Shown here: positions 28,832 through 39,036 of the stretch, one piece after another
Numbering within the stretch: the stretch's first letter is position 1
Layout of the letters: each line of letters opens with the position of its first letter
Source: Pseudomonadota bacterium
GTDB lineage: Bacteria > Desulfobacterota > Desulfobacteria > Desulfobacterales > JAHIVH01
Assembly: GCA_018816735.1 (NCBI GenBank)
Contig: JAHIVH010000052.1
Coordinates: 44,131 to 108,130 of the forward strand
Direction of reading: 5' to 3'
DNA length: 64,000 bases
Notes under the pieces: model-generated
What the model saw: only the letters and a program-made list of their open reading frames with translations
Told to the model about the DNA's origin: nothing
Database searches by the model: none
Made by a program: the position numbers and the translations under genes

Positions 28832-30451
28832 TCATGGAGACAGGGTGTCAATAGAATTTTTTCCGTGCTGAAAGGAGAATATGTCCGGAAACGGTTGAAT
28901 AACAGACGTTCCCATGAATTCTTTTACATGACCTGCCTTAAAGGCCTCCGGGAGCTTCTTTTTGATCTGATCAAATGTCTCAGGTCTGCATGTAAACATC
29001 AATTCATAATCCTCTCCTCCCTGAAGCGCCATTTTTTCAGGAATCTGATTGTATTTTTTTGAGAAGGCGAAAAATTGTTCAGAAAAAGAAGCCTGGCTTA
29101 AATCAAGCTCGACAGTTACACCGGATGCCCTTGCGATGTGTGTAATATCGCCCAGCAGGCCATCGCTTATATCCATCACACATTTGATTTGATTTTCGAA
29201 AAGTATTCTGGCGGCATCAAATCTGGCGACCGGGTGTTTGAATGCATGAATCAGTTCCGGAAAATCAGGGTCATTACGCATCAGCGAAAAAAGTCCGGCG
29301 CGTGCTTTGCCAACCGGACCTGAAATGTAAATTCCTTCCCCGGGTAACGCCTGCGTACGGGCCGGGTAAACCGTGCTGTAACTCTCACCAATGGCAAAAA
29401 GATCTAAAGACAATTCCTTTGCGCGGGAAACATTTCCCCCGCCTAAGGCGCATCCATACCTGTCAAGGGCGGCTGCCATACCTTTATAGATCGTTTTTAC
29501 TGCATCTTCCGAAATTGTTTCGGTAAGAGAAAGGTTGACAAACACCGCCACGGGCGTTGCAAATGATGCTGCCAGATCACTTAAGGTGACGGATACCGCC
29601 TTTTCCCCGATTTCTTCATATGTCTGCCACTCTTTCCGGAAATGCACACCTTCTCTTTGGGTGTCTGTTGTGATGGTTGGTCTTGCAAGTGACGAAAGCA
29701 GGGATGCGTCATCTCCCGGTGGTATGACCAAGGCCGACTGACAGTTGATCGATTTTGAAGAAAGAAGAAGTTTTTCTATCAAATCAAATTCATCTTGCCA
29801 GGGTGTCAACAGGTCACGGGCATCAGAGCCTATAGCCAATCGTATTTTTTCTGCAGGCACCTGGGGAGTTCCTGATCGGGTAATATAATGGTCGATACAA
29901 ATACCTGCAGCCCCTTGCTCAATGCATTGTTTATAATTGGCATCGGTGATCCGGCCAAAACAGACCACAGGGAGACTTGTTTTTTTCAGAACAGTCTTCA
30001 GAAGTGTCAGATAATTTTCGTTTGGGGTTTTAAAAAAAGGACCAGAAAGAAAAAAATCATACAGATTCGATATGGCCTGCTTTGAATCGTTCGGCAACCG
30101 GATGGTTTTTCCAATGATGACATGTTCCCCCAGTAAAGATTTGATCAAAGGAATGGATGGTCCTGTTTTTTCCAGGATAATACCATCTGCCGATATGCTT
30201 TTGGCCAACAGGATATCATCAGAAACAATAAAGAGAATATGATTCGTTTTACATATATTTACAGCATGTTCAATAGGAATAAGCTTATCGGGTTCACGAC
30301 ATTTGTGTTTTAAGATAATTGTGGAGATGCCATTTTTTATGGCAAGGATAACCTGCTCCGGGATGGAAAGGGAAGAGGGGCCATCGTCCAGAATCAAACA
30401 GAGTCGGAGTTTTTTTTTAAGTATTTCCTGAAACATATTTTTAACAGCCAA
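28832..30451 (-). CDS. thiL: ThiE-like/ThiL fusion protein (thiamine-monophosphate kinase C-terminal half)
   Basis: N-terminal ThiE-like barrel (GPFFKT, VVCFGRIT) followed by ThiL motifs (PPGDDASLL, TTDTQREGVHF, LSDLAASFA, GGGNVSRAKELSL, DISDGLLGD). Confidence 0.88.
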   Translation of the reverse strand: MAVKNMFQEILKKKLRLCLILDDGPSSLSIPEQVILAIKNGISTIILKHKCREPDKLIPIEHAVNICKTNHILFIVSDDILLAKSISADGIILEKTGPSIPLIKSLLGEHVIIGKTIRLPNDSKQAISNLYDFFLSGPFFKTPNENYLTLLKTVLKKTSLPVVCFGRITDANYKQCIEQGAAGICIDHYITRSGTPQVPAEKIRLAIGSDARDLLTPWQDEFDLIEKLLLSSKSINCQSALVIPPGDDASLLSSLARPTITTDTQREGVHFRKEWQTYEEIGEKAVSVTLSDLAASFATPVAVFVNLSLTETISEDAVKTIYKGMAAALDRYGCALGGGNVSRAKELSLDLFAIGESYSTVYPARTQALPGEGIYISGPVGKARAGLFSLMRNDPDFPELIHAFKHPVARFDAARILFENQIKCVMDISDGLLGDITHIARASGVTVELDLSQASFSEQFFAFSKKYNQIPEKMALQGGEDYELMFTCRPETFDQIKKKLPEAFKAGHVKEFMGTSVIQPFPDIFSFQHGKNSIDTLSP

Positions 30452-30986
30452 ACAGTTTCAGCCAGGCCAGAAATGTTTGGGACTGCTCATTTCCATACCG
30501 GCTGAGCATGGACACAATGTCATCAACCGATTTTTCGACCTGAAGCGACTCAGGTGTTTTTGAGTAAAATTTGTCTGCAAAGCATATGATCTGTTCCTCA
30601 ATGGATACGGGCAGCATGTCCCGTTCCGGAAGATCGAGTTGATGGGTTTTTATCGCTTCTGCAGAGATTCCTGTGCCAGGGTGTCGTTCACAAACCATGG
30701 CATGCCTGTTCAGCCCCTTTTCCTTAAGAATGTTGCCGCCAAGATATCCGTGCAGGATATATGCGTTTGCCCCGTAACAGCCAATCTGTGGCGCATGGGT
30801 TAAATAAATACCGATGTCATGGAGCAGGCAAGCTTCCTCGATAAATTCCAGATCCGGTTTCAGGTGCGGCACATTTCCTGCCACATGAAGGGCTTTTTTC
30901 GCCACCAACCTGCTGTGAGTGACGAGCGTTTTAAAGAGCGTTGACTCCGGATCATAGAATTCAGTTAAAATATCTATCGGATTCAT
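30441..30986 (-). CDS. HD domain phosphohydrolase
   Basis: H...EEACLLHDIGIYLTHAP and ICFADKFYSKT. Confidence 0.85.
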   Translation of the reverse strand: MNPIDILTEFYDPESTLFKTLVTHSRLVAKKALHVAGNVPHLKPDLEFIEEACLLHDIGIYLTHAPQIGCYGANAYILHGYLGGNILKEKGLNRHAMVCERHPGTGISAEAIKTHQLDLPERDMLPVSIEEQIICFADKFYSKTPESLQVEKSVDDIVSMLSRYGNEQSQTFLAWLKLFGC

Positions 30987-32102
30987 GAAAGCGATACCCG
31001 GTTTTTATTATTGTCAGAAAGGAGTACCGCTTCGATAAATGAATCTATACCGCCATCCAGAACATTTCGGATATTTCCTGTCTCAAAATCAATGCGGTGA
31101 TCTTTTACCATCTGATACGGGTGCATGACGTAGGATCTGATCTGGCTTCCCCAGGCAATGTCATCTTTGCTGTCGTGCATTTCTTGAAGCTTGCTGTCCT
31201 GTTTTTGTTTTTCGTATTGATACAGTCTTGCCTTCAACACATTCATGGCGATTTCCCTGTTCCGGTGCTGGGAAGATTCCTGCTGGCATTGCACCACAAC
31301 ACCTGTGGGAATATGGGTTATCCGAACAGCACTGCTTGTTTTATTCACATGTTGTCCGCCTGCGCCGCTCGCCCTGAAAACATCGATCCGGATATCCTTA
31401 TCTGCAACCTCCACCTGGATGGTTTTATCAAGCTCAGGATACACAAAAACCGACGCAAAAGATGTCTGCCGTTTGCCATTGGCATTAAAGGGGGAAATTC
31501 TGACGAGCCTGTGCACACCGGACTCCACTTTCAGGTATCCATATGCGTTTTCGCCATTTGCTGTGAATGTAACGCCTTTAATTCCCGCCTCATCACCAGG
31601 CTGGAAATCAATAACGTTTATTTTATAGCCTTTTCTGTCACACCATCGGGAGTACATCCTGAAAAGCATTTCTGCCCAGTCCTGGGAATCTGTTCCGCCT
31701 GCACCTGCGTTGATGGAAACAATGGCATTTTTGTCATCGTCTTCTCCATCGAGCATCAGGCTGATAGAAAGCTCTTTGATTCTGTCCTCGATATTGTCAA
31801 TGTTTTTTTCAACATCCTTTAAGGTATCTGAATCAGACTCCTCAATGGCAAGCCCTAAAAGAATTTCATTCTCTTCTATGTCCTGGTTTAATTTTTCCCA
31901 ATTTGAAATGGCGTGGGTTAGAACCGTTCTTTCTTTTAAAACAGATGTGGTTGCATCAGGGTTGTTCCAGAAGTCCTTTTGGGCGATCATGGCCTCAAGT
32001 TCATTTAATCTGTGCTTTTTGTTATCCGGGTCAAAGACAGCCCTTCAATTGAGCCATTTTGATATGAAGGTCCTTGATGGATTGTTTGAGTTCTGTCGAC
32101 AT
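30983..32102 (-). CDS. prfB: Peptide chain release factor 2, expressed by programmed +1 frameshift
   Basis: ORF1 MSTELKQSIKDLHIKMAQLKGCL-UGA (32102..32031), slippery CTT-TGA-C at 32030..32036 preceded by AGGG (32041..32044), continuing in +1 frame DPDNKKHRLNELEAMIAQKDFW; GGQHVN motif present. Confidence 0.95.
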
Positions 32103-32196
32103 GATGCCTGCCTCCTTGATTAACTTTGATAGATGGGCTGTGCATTGGTGCACATATCATCATAGGGTTCATTTATATTAATAAAGTAACGTTTAG

Positions 32197-33780
32197 TTAT
32201 GTGTCTTGTTTTGGTGTGGCAACCTCATTATTGATTCTCAACAGATATAACACCAAAGCGGCCACTATAGCAAGGTATATATAGGTCAAATGGCCACCAT
32301 GACGGGTGTAGAAACTTTTGATATGCAAAAGGGGGACGCGCCTTGTCAGAACTGCTTCCTGGTACAGGGCGGTGGTATCCAGAATCTGGCCGGTCGGACT
32401 GATAAAACCACTTATTCCTGTATTGGCTGCTCTTACAAGTGCCCTTCTGTTTTCTATGGCTCTGAATACTGTCATGGCAAAATGCTGGTAAGGCGCACTT
32501 GTTTTACCGAACCAGGCATCATTTGTTATATTAATAATTATTTCAACACCATTTTCCACCGTTGACCGGGATAGATTGGGAAAAATAATCTCAAAACAAA
32601 TTTGTGCGCCAATGGCATGGGAATTCCATGATATGGTTTGCCCCTTTGTACCGGGAACAAAATCACCTGCCTGTGCCACCATTTTTCCAAGAAATGGTAA
32701 CCATTCCTTGAATGGCACATATTCCCCATATGGGACCAGGTGAACCTTATTATATTGATCACTGATTTCACCCTTGGGTGTAATGATGACAGCACTGTTT
32801 AAATATTCAAAATTGTTTTCTGTATTCCTAAAAGATGGGCATCCGATTAAAAAATGGGCTCCTGTTTCCCGTATTCTCCGTAATGCCATTTTTGTAAGAC
32901 CGATATCGTGGTTAAAATAAAACGGGGCAGAGGTCTCCGGCCAGATAATCAAATCCGGATGGTCGGTCATGGCCTGCTGTGAGAGCTTCAGGTGCTTCAG
33001 TGTGGATGAATATTGAAAGGCATGATCCCATTTTACAGATTGATCGACATTGCCCTGAATCGCAGTCATTACAGCCTGGGGGGAGAGTTCTTCAATGCTT
33101 TTGATGGTTTGCATTCTCATGGCGCCATATCCGCCCGCCAGGCAAATGAGAAACAGGAAAATGCCCATTGAAAAAATAGCATCAGATTTTTTGATGGATT
33201 GGCCCTGCCATTTTTTTCCGGTAAAAAAAAGAAAGATCAGAAAAAAAGCAGAATTTGACAGCACAATTAAAAATGAAACGCCTAAAACCCCGGTGATATC
33301 TGAAAATTGAATCAAAAGCAGATTTTTATATTGGGAATACCCCAAAAGTCCCCATGGAAATCCCGATAAAAAGTAGGAGCGTATATATTCAAGTGTGACA
33401 AAAAGGGCCGGAGATATCAGAAGAATGGAGAGCGGTTTTTTGGCAAGTCTTGAAAGGAGGGCTGAAAAAAGGCCGATATAAAGTGATAGATAGGATGCCA
33501 GCAATAAAAGGATACAAACACTTGTATATACAGGCAGGTAGCCATACATTTTTAATGTGTAGACAAGCCAGTATAAAAGCGTCGTGTAATGGAAAAAGCC
33601 AGTTGTCATGCCCAATCTGAAGCTGTATTTAATAGAATGGTTGCGAATTGAAAACAGAAGAGGGATAAACGCAATCCACGCAAGGATAAAATACCCGGCT
33701 TTCGGGAAAGACAGGGTGAGGAGGGTGCCGCTTAAGACGGCCAATGCCAACCCTATAATGGTCTTTTTTATTTGGTTCAA
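32197..33780 (-). CDS. lnt: Apolipoprotein N-acyltransferase
   Basis: Multi-TM N-terminus; LIIWPETSAPF, NKVHLVPYGEYVPF, QICFEIIFPNLSR, NITNDAWFG. Confidence 0.95.
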   Translation of the reverse strand: MNQIKKTIIGLALAVLSGTLLTLSFPKAGYFILAWIAFIPLLFSIRNHSIKYSFRLGMTTGFFHYTTLLYWLVYTLKMYGYLPVYTSVCILLLLASYLSLYIGLFSALLSRLAKKPLSILLISPALFVTLEYIRSYFLSGFPWGLLGYSQYKNLLLIQFSDITGVLGVSFLIVLSNSAFFLIFLFFTGKKWQGQSIKKSDAIFSMGIFLFLICLAGGYGAMRMQTIKSIEELSPQAVMTAIQGNVDQSVKWDHAFQYSSTLKHLKLSQQAMTDHPDLIIWPETSAPFYFNHDIGLTKMALRRIRETGAHFLIGCPSFRNTENNFEYLNSAVIITPKGEISDQYNKVHLVPYGEYVPFKEWLPFLGKMVAQAGDFVPGTKGQTISWNSHAIGAQICFEIIFPNLSRSTVENGVEIIINITNDAWFGKTSAPYQHFAMTVFRAIENRRALVRAANTGISGFISPTGQILDTTALYQEAVLTRRVPLLHIKSFYTRHGGHLTYIYLAIVAALVLYLLRINNEVATPKQDT

Positions 33781-34093
33781 TGGTATAACGATAACATAAA
33801 ATAATCGTAATAATAAGTTAATGCCGTCTGTAAATTAAAGTCAGTAATTAGCATCTGGGCGAATTCTGTCAACGGCTTTATGAATTATTTAACAGAGCGA
33901 ACAATTTGTTTGAGATTTGTTTTGAACTGTGTTAAAAAAGACAAAGATTTATAATTCTTAATTTTTCCTTAGTTATTTGATAATTATCCGGAAAATTCTA
34001 CGTTAAAATTTTCATTTCAAATGTGATATGATCAAAATTAGTTTACATGCAATTATATAATTAACTGTTAATTCGTTCACAGGGAGTTTTCAT

Positions 34094-34402
34094 ATGAGTG
34101 AGATTATTAAAGAAAAGAATCATGTAATTGTAAAACCAGGGCAGGATGTTGTCGCATCTATGGCAAATGAGTTTAGGGCTGAGTTGAATTCCTTGATTCA
34201 GGAATCCTCCTGTGATCTGACAATAGATTTAACTGGTGTTGAAATGGTCGATTCTGTGGGAATTGGGGTGATTATTGCGACTCACAATTCATTGAATAAC
34301 AAAGGTCACAAATTAAAAGTTGTTAATATTGCAGATGATATTTATGGCCTTTTTAGCACAATGCGTTTGGATCGGCATTTTACGGTGGAAAAAAAGAAAT
34401 AG
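34094..34402 (+). CDS. STAS domain anti-sigma-factor antagonist
   Basis: LTIDLTGVEMVDSVGIGVIIATHNSLNNKGHKLKVVN. Confidence 0.9.
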   Translation: MSEIIKEKNHVIVKPGQDVVASMANEFRAELNSLIQESSCDLTIDLTGVEMVDSVGIGVIIATHNSLNNKGHKLKVVNIADDIYGLFSTMRLDRHFTVEKKK

Positions 34403-34499
34403 CTGTCGGTCTCTATAGCTGAGTCTCATTAACGGCAGAAATGAAACTTGTCTATGGGAGTCGTTTTTAATTGAATATAGTAGATGATTTTAAAAAAGG

Positions 34500-34576
34500 T
34501 GGTCGGGGCGGAGGGATTTGAACCCCCGGCATCCTGCTCCCAAAGCAGGCGCGCTACCAGACTGCGCTACGCCCCG
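34500..34576 (-). tRNA. tRNA-Pro(TGG), CCA encoded
   Basis: CGGGGCGTAGCGCAGTCTGGTAGCGCGCCTGCTTTGGGAGCAGGATGCCGGGGGTTCAAATCCCTCCGCCCCGACCA. Confidence 0.97.
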
Positions 34577-34624
34577 ATTAATGTGCGGCCTACCTAACAT
34601 GCTTTTAAAATTCGTGCAAGATTT

Positions 34625-35416
34625 TTAGTTATTTTTTTTTAAATAGTTATCAATTCCAACGCCTATCAGTTGTGCATAGTTTTTTAAAGACGTGAGATCG
34701 CCCAATGATTGTTCTTCCACAGGGTTCGTGAGGAAACCAATTTCAATGAATATTGATGGCATATCAGCTCCTTCTAGAACTGAAAGAGGGGCTGTTTTTA
34801 TTTTAATATGTGTATCAGGCACAGGCATTGCCGGTTGCAAACAGTTGGCAATTGACTCTGCAAATAATTTGCTTTCAGGAATATGGGTTTTTTGATAATG
34901 TTTCCAGGGTATTTGCGGCTCATTGGCGTAAGATTTTGAATTTGCATTGAAAATAATGTCATAGCACGGTGGTTCAGCATAATAGCTGACTACGATACCT
35001 TTCTCCTGATGATAGAAACTTCCATTGGTATGGATGCTGATAAAAAGATCTGCTTTCTGATGATTGGCAACAGATGTTCTTTGGTAAATATCCAGATTGA
35101 CATCGTTTAGGCGGGTAAGAATGACTTTGTACCTGTCCTGAAGTATCTCTGCGATCAGCTGGCATAAGGCAAGACTCACATCTTTTTCAAATAAGCCCCC
35201 GCTTCCCTTTGCGCCGGTATCATACCCGCCATGCCCGGGGTCAAGAACAATGGTGTGCATTTTGTATTGGGCTTCCGGCTCGGCATATGCCATGATGGAA
35301 AGAATGGGATAGTACAGGAAAAATATGATGATTAGCAGGATTATTTGCTTGCGCCTGCTTTTTTGAAGTGAAGATGGTGTTCTGCCGGTTGTTTCTTTTT
35401 TCAATTTGCTTGACAC
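34625..35416 (-). CDS. N-acetylmuramoyl-L-alanine amidase (Amidase_3)
   Basis: IVLDPGHGGYDTGAKG, FISIHTNGSF, SIFIEIGFLTNPVEE. Confidence 0.93.
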   Translation of the reverse strand: MSSKLKKETTGRTPSSLQKSRRKQIILLIIIFFLYYPILSIMAYAEPEAQYKMHTIVLDPGHGGYDTGAKGSGGLFEKDVSLALCQLIAEILQDRYKVILTRLNDVNLDIYQRTSVANHQKADLFISIHTNGSFYHQEKGIVVSYYAEPPCYDIIFNANSKSYANEPQIPWKHYQKTHIPESKLFAESIANCLQPAMPVPDTHIKIKTAPLSVLEGADMPSIFIEIGFLTNPVEEQSLGDLTSLKNYAQLIGVGIDNYLKKNN

Positions 35417-35609
35417 CTACATGGATTTAATATTATCTCATCGGGATATGTGAATGGAATAGTTAATTTATTTGGCAATAAAGTCAAGCTTTATGCGGTC
35501 ATAAAGTTAACAAATAGAGATAGAATGATAATTTTTAAACCAGGGATAAAATGATGCTGGCTGGTAAGTTCTAAAGCAGCTCGCACAATTGCCAACAGAA
35601 AGGGATGTA

Positions 35610-36938
35610 ATGCAAGTTACCATTGAAGATGTAAGTTCAGTAAAAAAGATACTTCATATTGAAGTGCCTGAGGAGACCGTTCAGTCTGAAATCGATTCAG
35701 CCTATCAATCTCTGAAAAAAACAGCTAAAATCAAGGGGTTTCGGCCTGGAAAAGCGCCGCGGTCCGTATTGGAAAGAATGTTTAAAAAAGACGTTCATGC
35801 AGATGTGGTTTCAAAATTGATTCAGAATTCACTCATTGAGGCCATTCAGTCAAATAATCTGAACGTAGTGGGTGATCCGATAATGGACCCTCCACATCTT
35901 GAAGAAAATAAGGTATATAAATTTGATACGACCGTTGAAATTAAACCGGAACTCCCAGCTGTCGATTTTAAAGGCTTGCAATTAAAAAAATCAAAATACG
36001 TTGTCAGTGAAGAAGAGATAGACACCCAGATTCAGATGCTCCGGAGAAACATAGCCAAGTATGATGAAATTGAAGAAAAACGACCTGCCAAACAGGGGGA
36101 TATTACACTGATTGATTATGAAGGCTTTAAGGATGGCAATCCTTTTGAGCATACCCCCAGGGTCGAAAATCAGTCCATGAGAATTGGTTCTGGGCGAATT
36201 ATTGCAGAATTTGACAATCAGATCGTTGGTATGTCCATTGGTGATGAAAAGATATTCGAAATTACATTCCCTGAAGATTATTTTAACACGAATTTCAGTG
36301 GAAATACAATACTCTATAAGGTGGTTTTACGGAGCATTCGGGAAGAAAGCCTGCCTGACCTGAATAATGATTTTGCCAAGCAGTTCGGCCCATATGAAAC
36401 CCTTGATGCCTTGAAACAGGAAATTCAGAATAACCTGACCAAGGGATATGAAAAGCGAATTGAACAGGAATTAAACGAGCAGATTTTTCAACAGCTCATA
36501 GAAAAAATGGATTTTGAGATTCCTGATACAATGGTGGATTATGAGCTTGAAGGTATTCTTGACGAGGCCGAACGGTCGTTTCATGCAAATAATGTAACTC
36601 TTGAGCAGATTGGTCAGACCCGTGAGTCTCTTGCCCAAAAATATCGAGGGGTTGCGGAGAAACAGGTCCGAAGGCACCTTATTCTTGATTCGATTATTAC
36701 CCATGAAAAACTGGCCATTTCCGAAGATGAACTTGAAAAAGGTTTTCAGGATCTGGCGGACAATTTTAATCAGACGGTAGCCGGTATTAAAGCCTTTTAC
36801 AAAGAAAATCCAGAGAAAATAGAATTTTTTAAATACACTTTACTTGAAAAAAAGGCCATAAAGCTTATAATGGAAACAGGTAACATTGAAGAAAAAGAGC
36901 CTGAACTACAAACAAATGAGGGTGAAAGTAAAGAATAG
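35610..36938 (+). CDS. tig: Trigger factor
   Basis: KIKGFRPGKAPRSVLE; PPIase and C-terminal domains; followed by clpP/clpX/lon. Confidence 0.95.
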   Translation: MQVTIEDVSSVKKILHIEVPEETVQSEIDSAYQSLKKTAKIKGFRPGKAPRSVLERMFKKDVHADVVSKLIQNSLIEAIQSNNLNVVGDPIMDPPHLEENKVYKFDTTVEIKPELPAVDFKGLQLKKSKYVVSEEEIDTQIQMLRRNIAKYDEIEEKRPAKQGDITLIDYEGFKDGNPFEHTPRVENQSMRIGSGRIIAEFDNQIVGMSIGDEKIFEITFPEDYFNTNFSGNTILYKVVLRSIREESLPDLNNDFAKQFGPYETLDALKQEIQNNLTKGYEKRIEQELNEQIFQQLIEKMDFEIPDTMVDYELEGILDEAERSFHANNVTLEQIGQTRESLAQKYRGVAEKQVRRHLILDSIITHEKLAISEDELEKGFQDLADNFNQTVAGIKAFYKENPEKIEFFKYTLLEKKAIKLIMETGNIEEKEPELQTNEGESKE

Positions 36939-37033
36939 CAGAGGAAAATACGATAAATAAGATATGAACCTTTGTTTGAAAACCTGTTTAGATGAGTCAG
37001 GATATTTAAATTATTTTGGATAAGGAGTTATAA

Positions 37034-37648
37034 GTGCCTCTAATACCAATGGTTGTTGAGCAGACAAGCCGAGGGGAACGTGCGTATGATATTTACTCGC
37101 GACTTCTAAAAGACAGAATTATTTTTCTTGGGTCGGCAATAAATGATGATGTGGCCAATCTGTTGATTGCCCAGCTTTTATTTCTTGAATCTGAGGACCC
37201 TGATAAAGATATTAATTTTTATATCAATTCTCCAGGGGGAGTGGTTACAGCCGGTATGGCTGTCTACGACACCATGCAGTACATCAAACCGGATATAGTT
37301 ACGGTATGTATTGGCCAGGCAGCCAGTATGGGTGCACTTCTTCTTGCTGCAGGCCAGAAGGGGAAACGGTATTCCCTGCCGAACTCCCGCATTATGATCC
37401 ATCAGCCCTTGGGTGGGGCATCCGGGCAGGCCTCTGATATTGAAATTCAGGCAAGAGAGATCCTTCGAATGAAAGATGTTCTGAATAACATATTGTCTTT
37501 GCATACAGGCAGGAATTTGAATGAAATATCAAAGGATACAGATAGAGATCGTTTCATGTCCGGTATTGAAGCAAAAGAATACGGATTGATTGACCATGTG
37601 ATCAAAAACAGAGATGATCTTGAAAATCTTTCCGAAACGGAGGAATGA
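37034..37648 (+). CDS. clpP: ATP-dependent Clp protease proteolytic subunit (GTG start)
   Basis: [56 protein letters not shown]. Confidence 0.97.
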   Translation: MPLIPMVVEQTSRGERAYDIYSRLLKDRIIFLGSAINDDVANLLIAQLLFLESEDPDKDINFYINSPGGVVTAGMAVYDTMQYIKPDIVTVCIGQAASMGALLLAAGQKGKRYSLPNSRIMIHQPLGGASGQASDIEIQAREILRMKDVLNNILSLHTGRNLNEISKDTDRDRFMSGIEAKEYGLIDHVIKNRDDLENLSETEE

Positions 37649-37649
37649 T

Positions 37650-38894
37650 ATGTCAAAACAGGGAGACATGAATGAAAAGCTTTTTTGTTCTTTTTGCGGT
37701 AAAAATCAGAAAGAAGTAAAAAAGCTTATTGCCGGTCCTGCAGTATATATTTGTGATGAGTGTATTCAGCTTTGCAGTGAAATCATTGAGGAAGAAGGCG
37801 AAAAAGAGGTCAGTACAGCCAAGAGTGTGATGACGCCTCAGGAAATAAAGGAGCGTCTTGATGAGTATGTGATTGAACAGGATTATGCCAAGAAGATACT
37901 TGCTGTAGCTGTAAGAAATCATTATAAGCGTCTTGATTCCTCAATCGTTTCAAGTGATGTGGAGATCCAGAAAAGCAACATTCTTCTCATTGGACCCACT
38001 GGTAGTGGAAAAACATTGCTTGCCCAGACGCTTGCCAGATTTTTAGATGTGCCTTTTACCATTGCAGATGCAACGACACTGACAGAAGCTGGCTATGTGG
38101 GGGAAGATGTTGAAAACATCATTTTGTCTCTCCTGCAGAATGCTGACTATGATGTGGAAAAGGCGAAGCGGGGTATTGTGTATATCGATGAAATCGATAA
38201 AATTGCCTTAAAGTCAGATAATCCTTCCATTACACGGGATGTATCTGGTGAGGGGGTCCAGCAGGCACTATTGAAAATAATTGAGGGTACAACAGCAAGT
38301 GTACCGCCTAAAGGCGGCCGAAAGCATCCCCAGCAGGATTTTGTAAAAGTTGATACGACGAATATTCTGTTTGTCTGCGGAGGGACATTTACAGGGCTTG
38401 AGAAAATTATTCAGCGGCGTATTAGTGATAAATCGATGGGATTTGGCGCCAATGTTATTTCAAAGCAAAGCAACCACGTAAATGATTTGCTCCATATGGT
38501 AACCACAGAAGATTTAACCCGGTTCGGACTAATACCGGAGTTTCTTGGGCGGTTGCCAGTCATCGCCACGCTTCAGGAATTGAATAAATCGTCATTGATC
38601 AAAATACTTACAGCACCTAAAAATGCACTGATTAAACAATTTCAGAAGCTTTTCGAATACGAAGGTGTACATTTGCGTTTTACCGATTCAGCACTTGAAG
38701 CGGTTGCAGAACAAGCTGTGAAACGAAAATCAGGTGCCCGTGGATTGCGAGCGATCCTGGAAGAAACGATGCTTGATATCATGTATGATATTCCTTCAAA
38801 AGAAGATGTAAAAGAATGTGTCATCAGTGAAGAAGTTGTTCTGAAAAAAGAAGAACCTATGCTGTTGTATGAGCAGACAAAGAAACAGGCATAG
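37650..38894 (+). CDS. clpX: ATP-dependent Clp protease ATP-binding subunit ClpX
   Basis: Zinc finger CSFCGKNQ...[19 protein letters not shown]; start set at MSKQGDMN. Confidence 0.97.
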   Translation: MSKQGDMNEKLFCSFCGKNQKEVKKLIAGPAVYICDECIQLCSEIIEEEGEKEVSTAKSVMTPQEIKERLDEYVIEQDYAKKILAVAVRNHYKRLDSSIVSSDVEIQKSNILLIGPTGSGKTLLAQTLARFLDVPFTIADATTLTEAGYVGEDVENIILSLLQNADYDVEKAKRGIVYIDEIDKIALKSDNPSITRDVSGEGVQQALLKIIEGTTASVPPKGGRKHPQQDFVKVDTTNILFVCGGTFTGLEKIIQRRISDKSMGFGANVISKQSNHVNDLLHMVTTEDLTRFGLIPEFLGRLPVIATLQELNKSSLIKILTAPKNALIKQFQKLFEYEGVHLRFTDSALEAVAEQAVKRKSGARGLRAILEETMLDIMYDIPSKEDVKECVISEEVVLKKEEPMLLYEQTKKQA

Positions 38895-39036
38895 CGAATA
38901 GCCGCTATTTTTTATTGGCCTTGAATGCACATGAGTGGGAAGGATTGGATATTTGGAATCCTTCCTGCATGTATTTTCTTAAATTGATAATCTTTCATTT
39001 TCTGATCCGTATCCCTAAATAAGTCAATATAAGTCG

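Noticed and set aside
31097-31822. 241-aa ORF on the plus strand
   Set aside because: Antisense to prfB.
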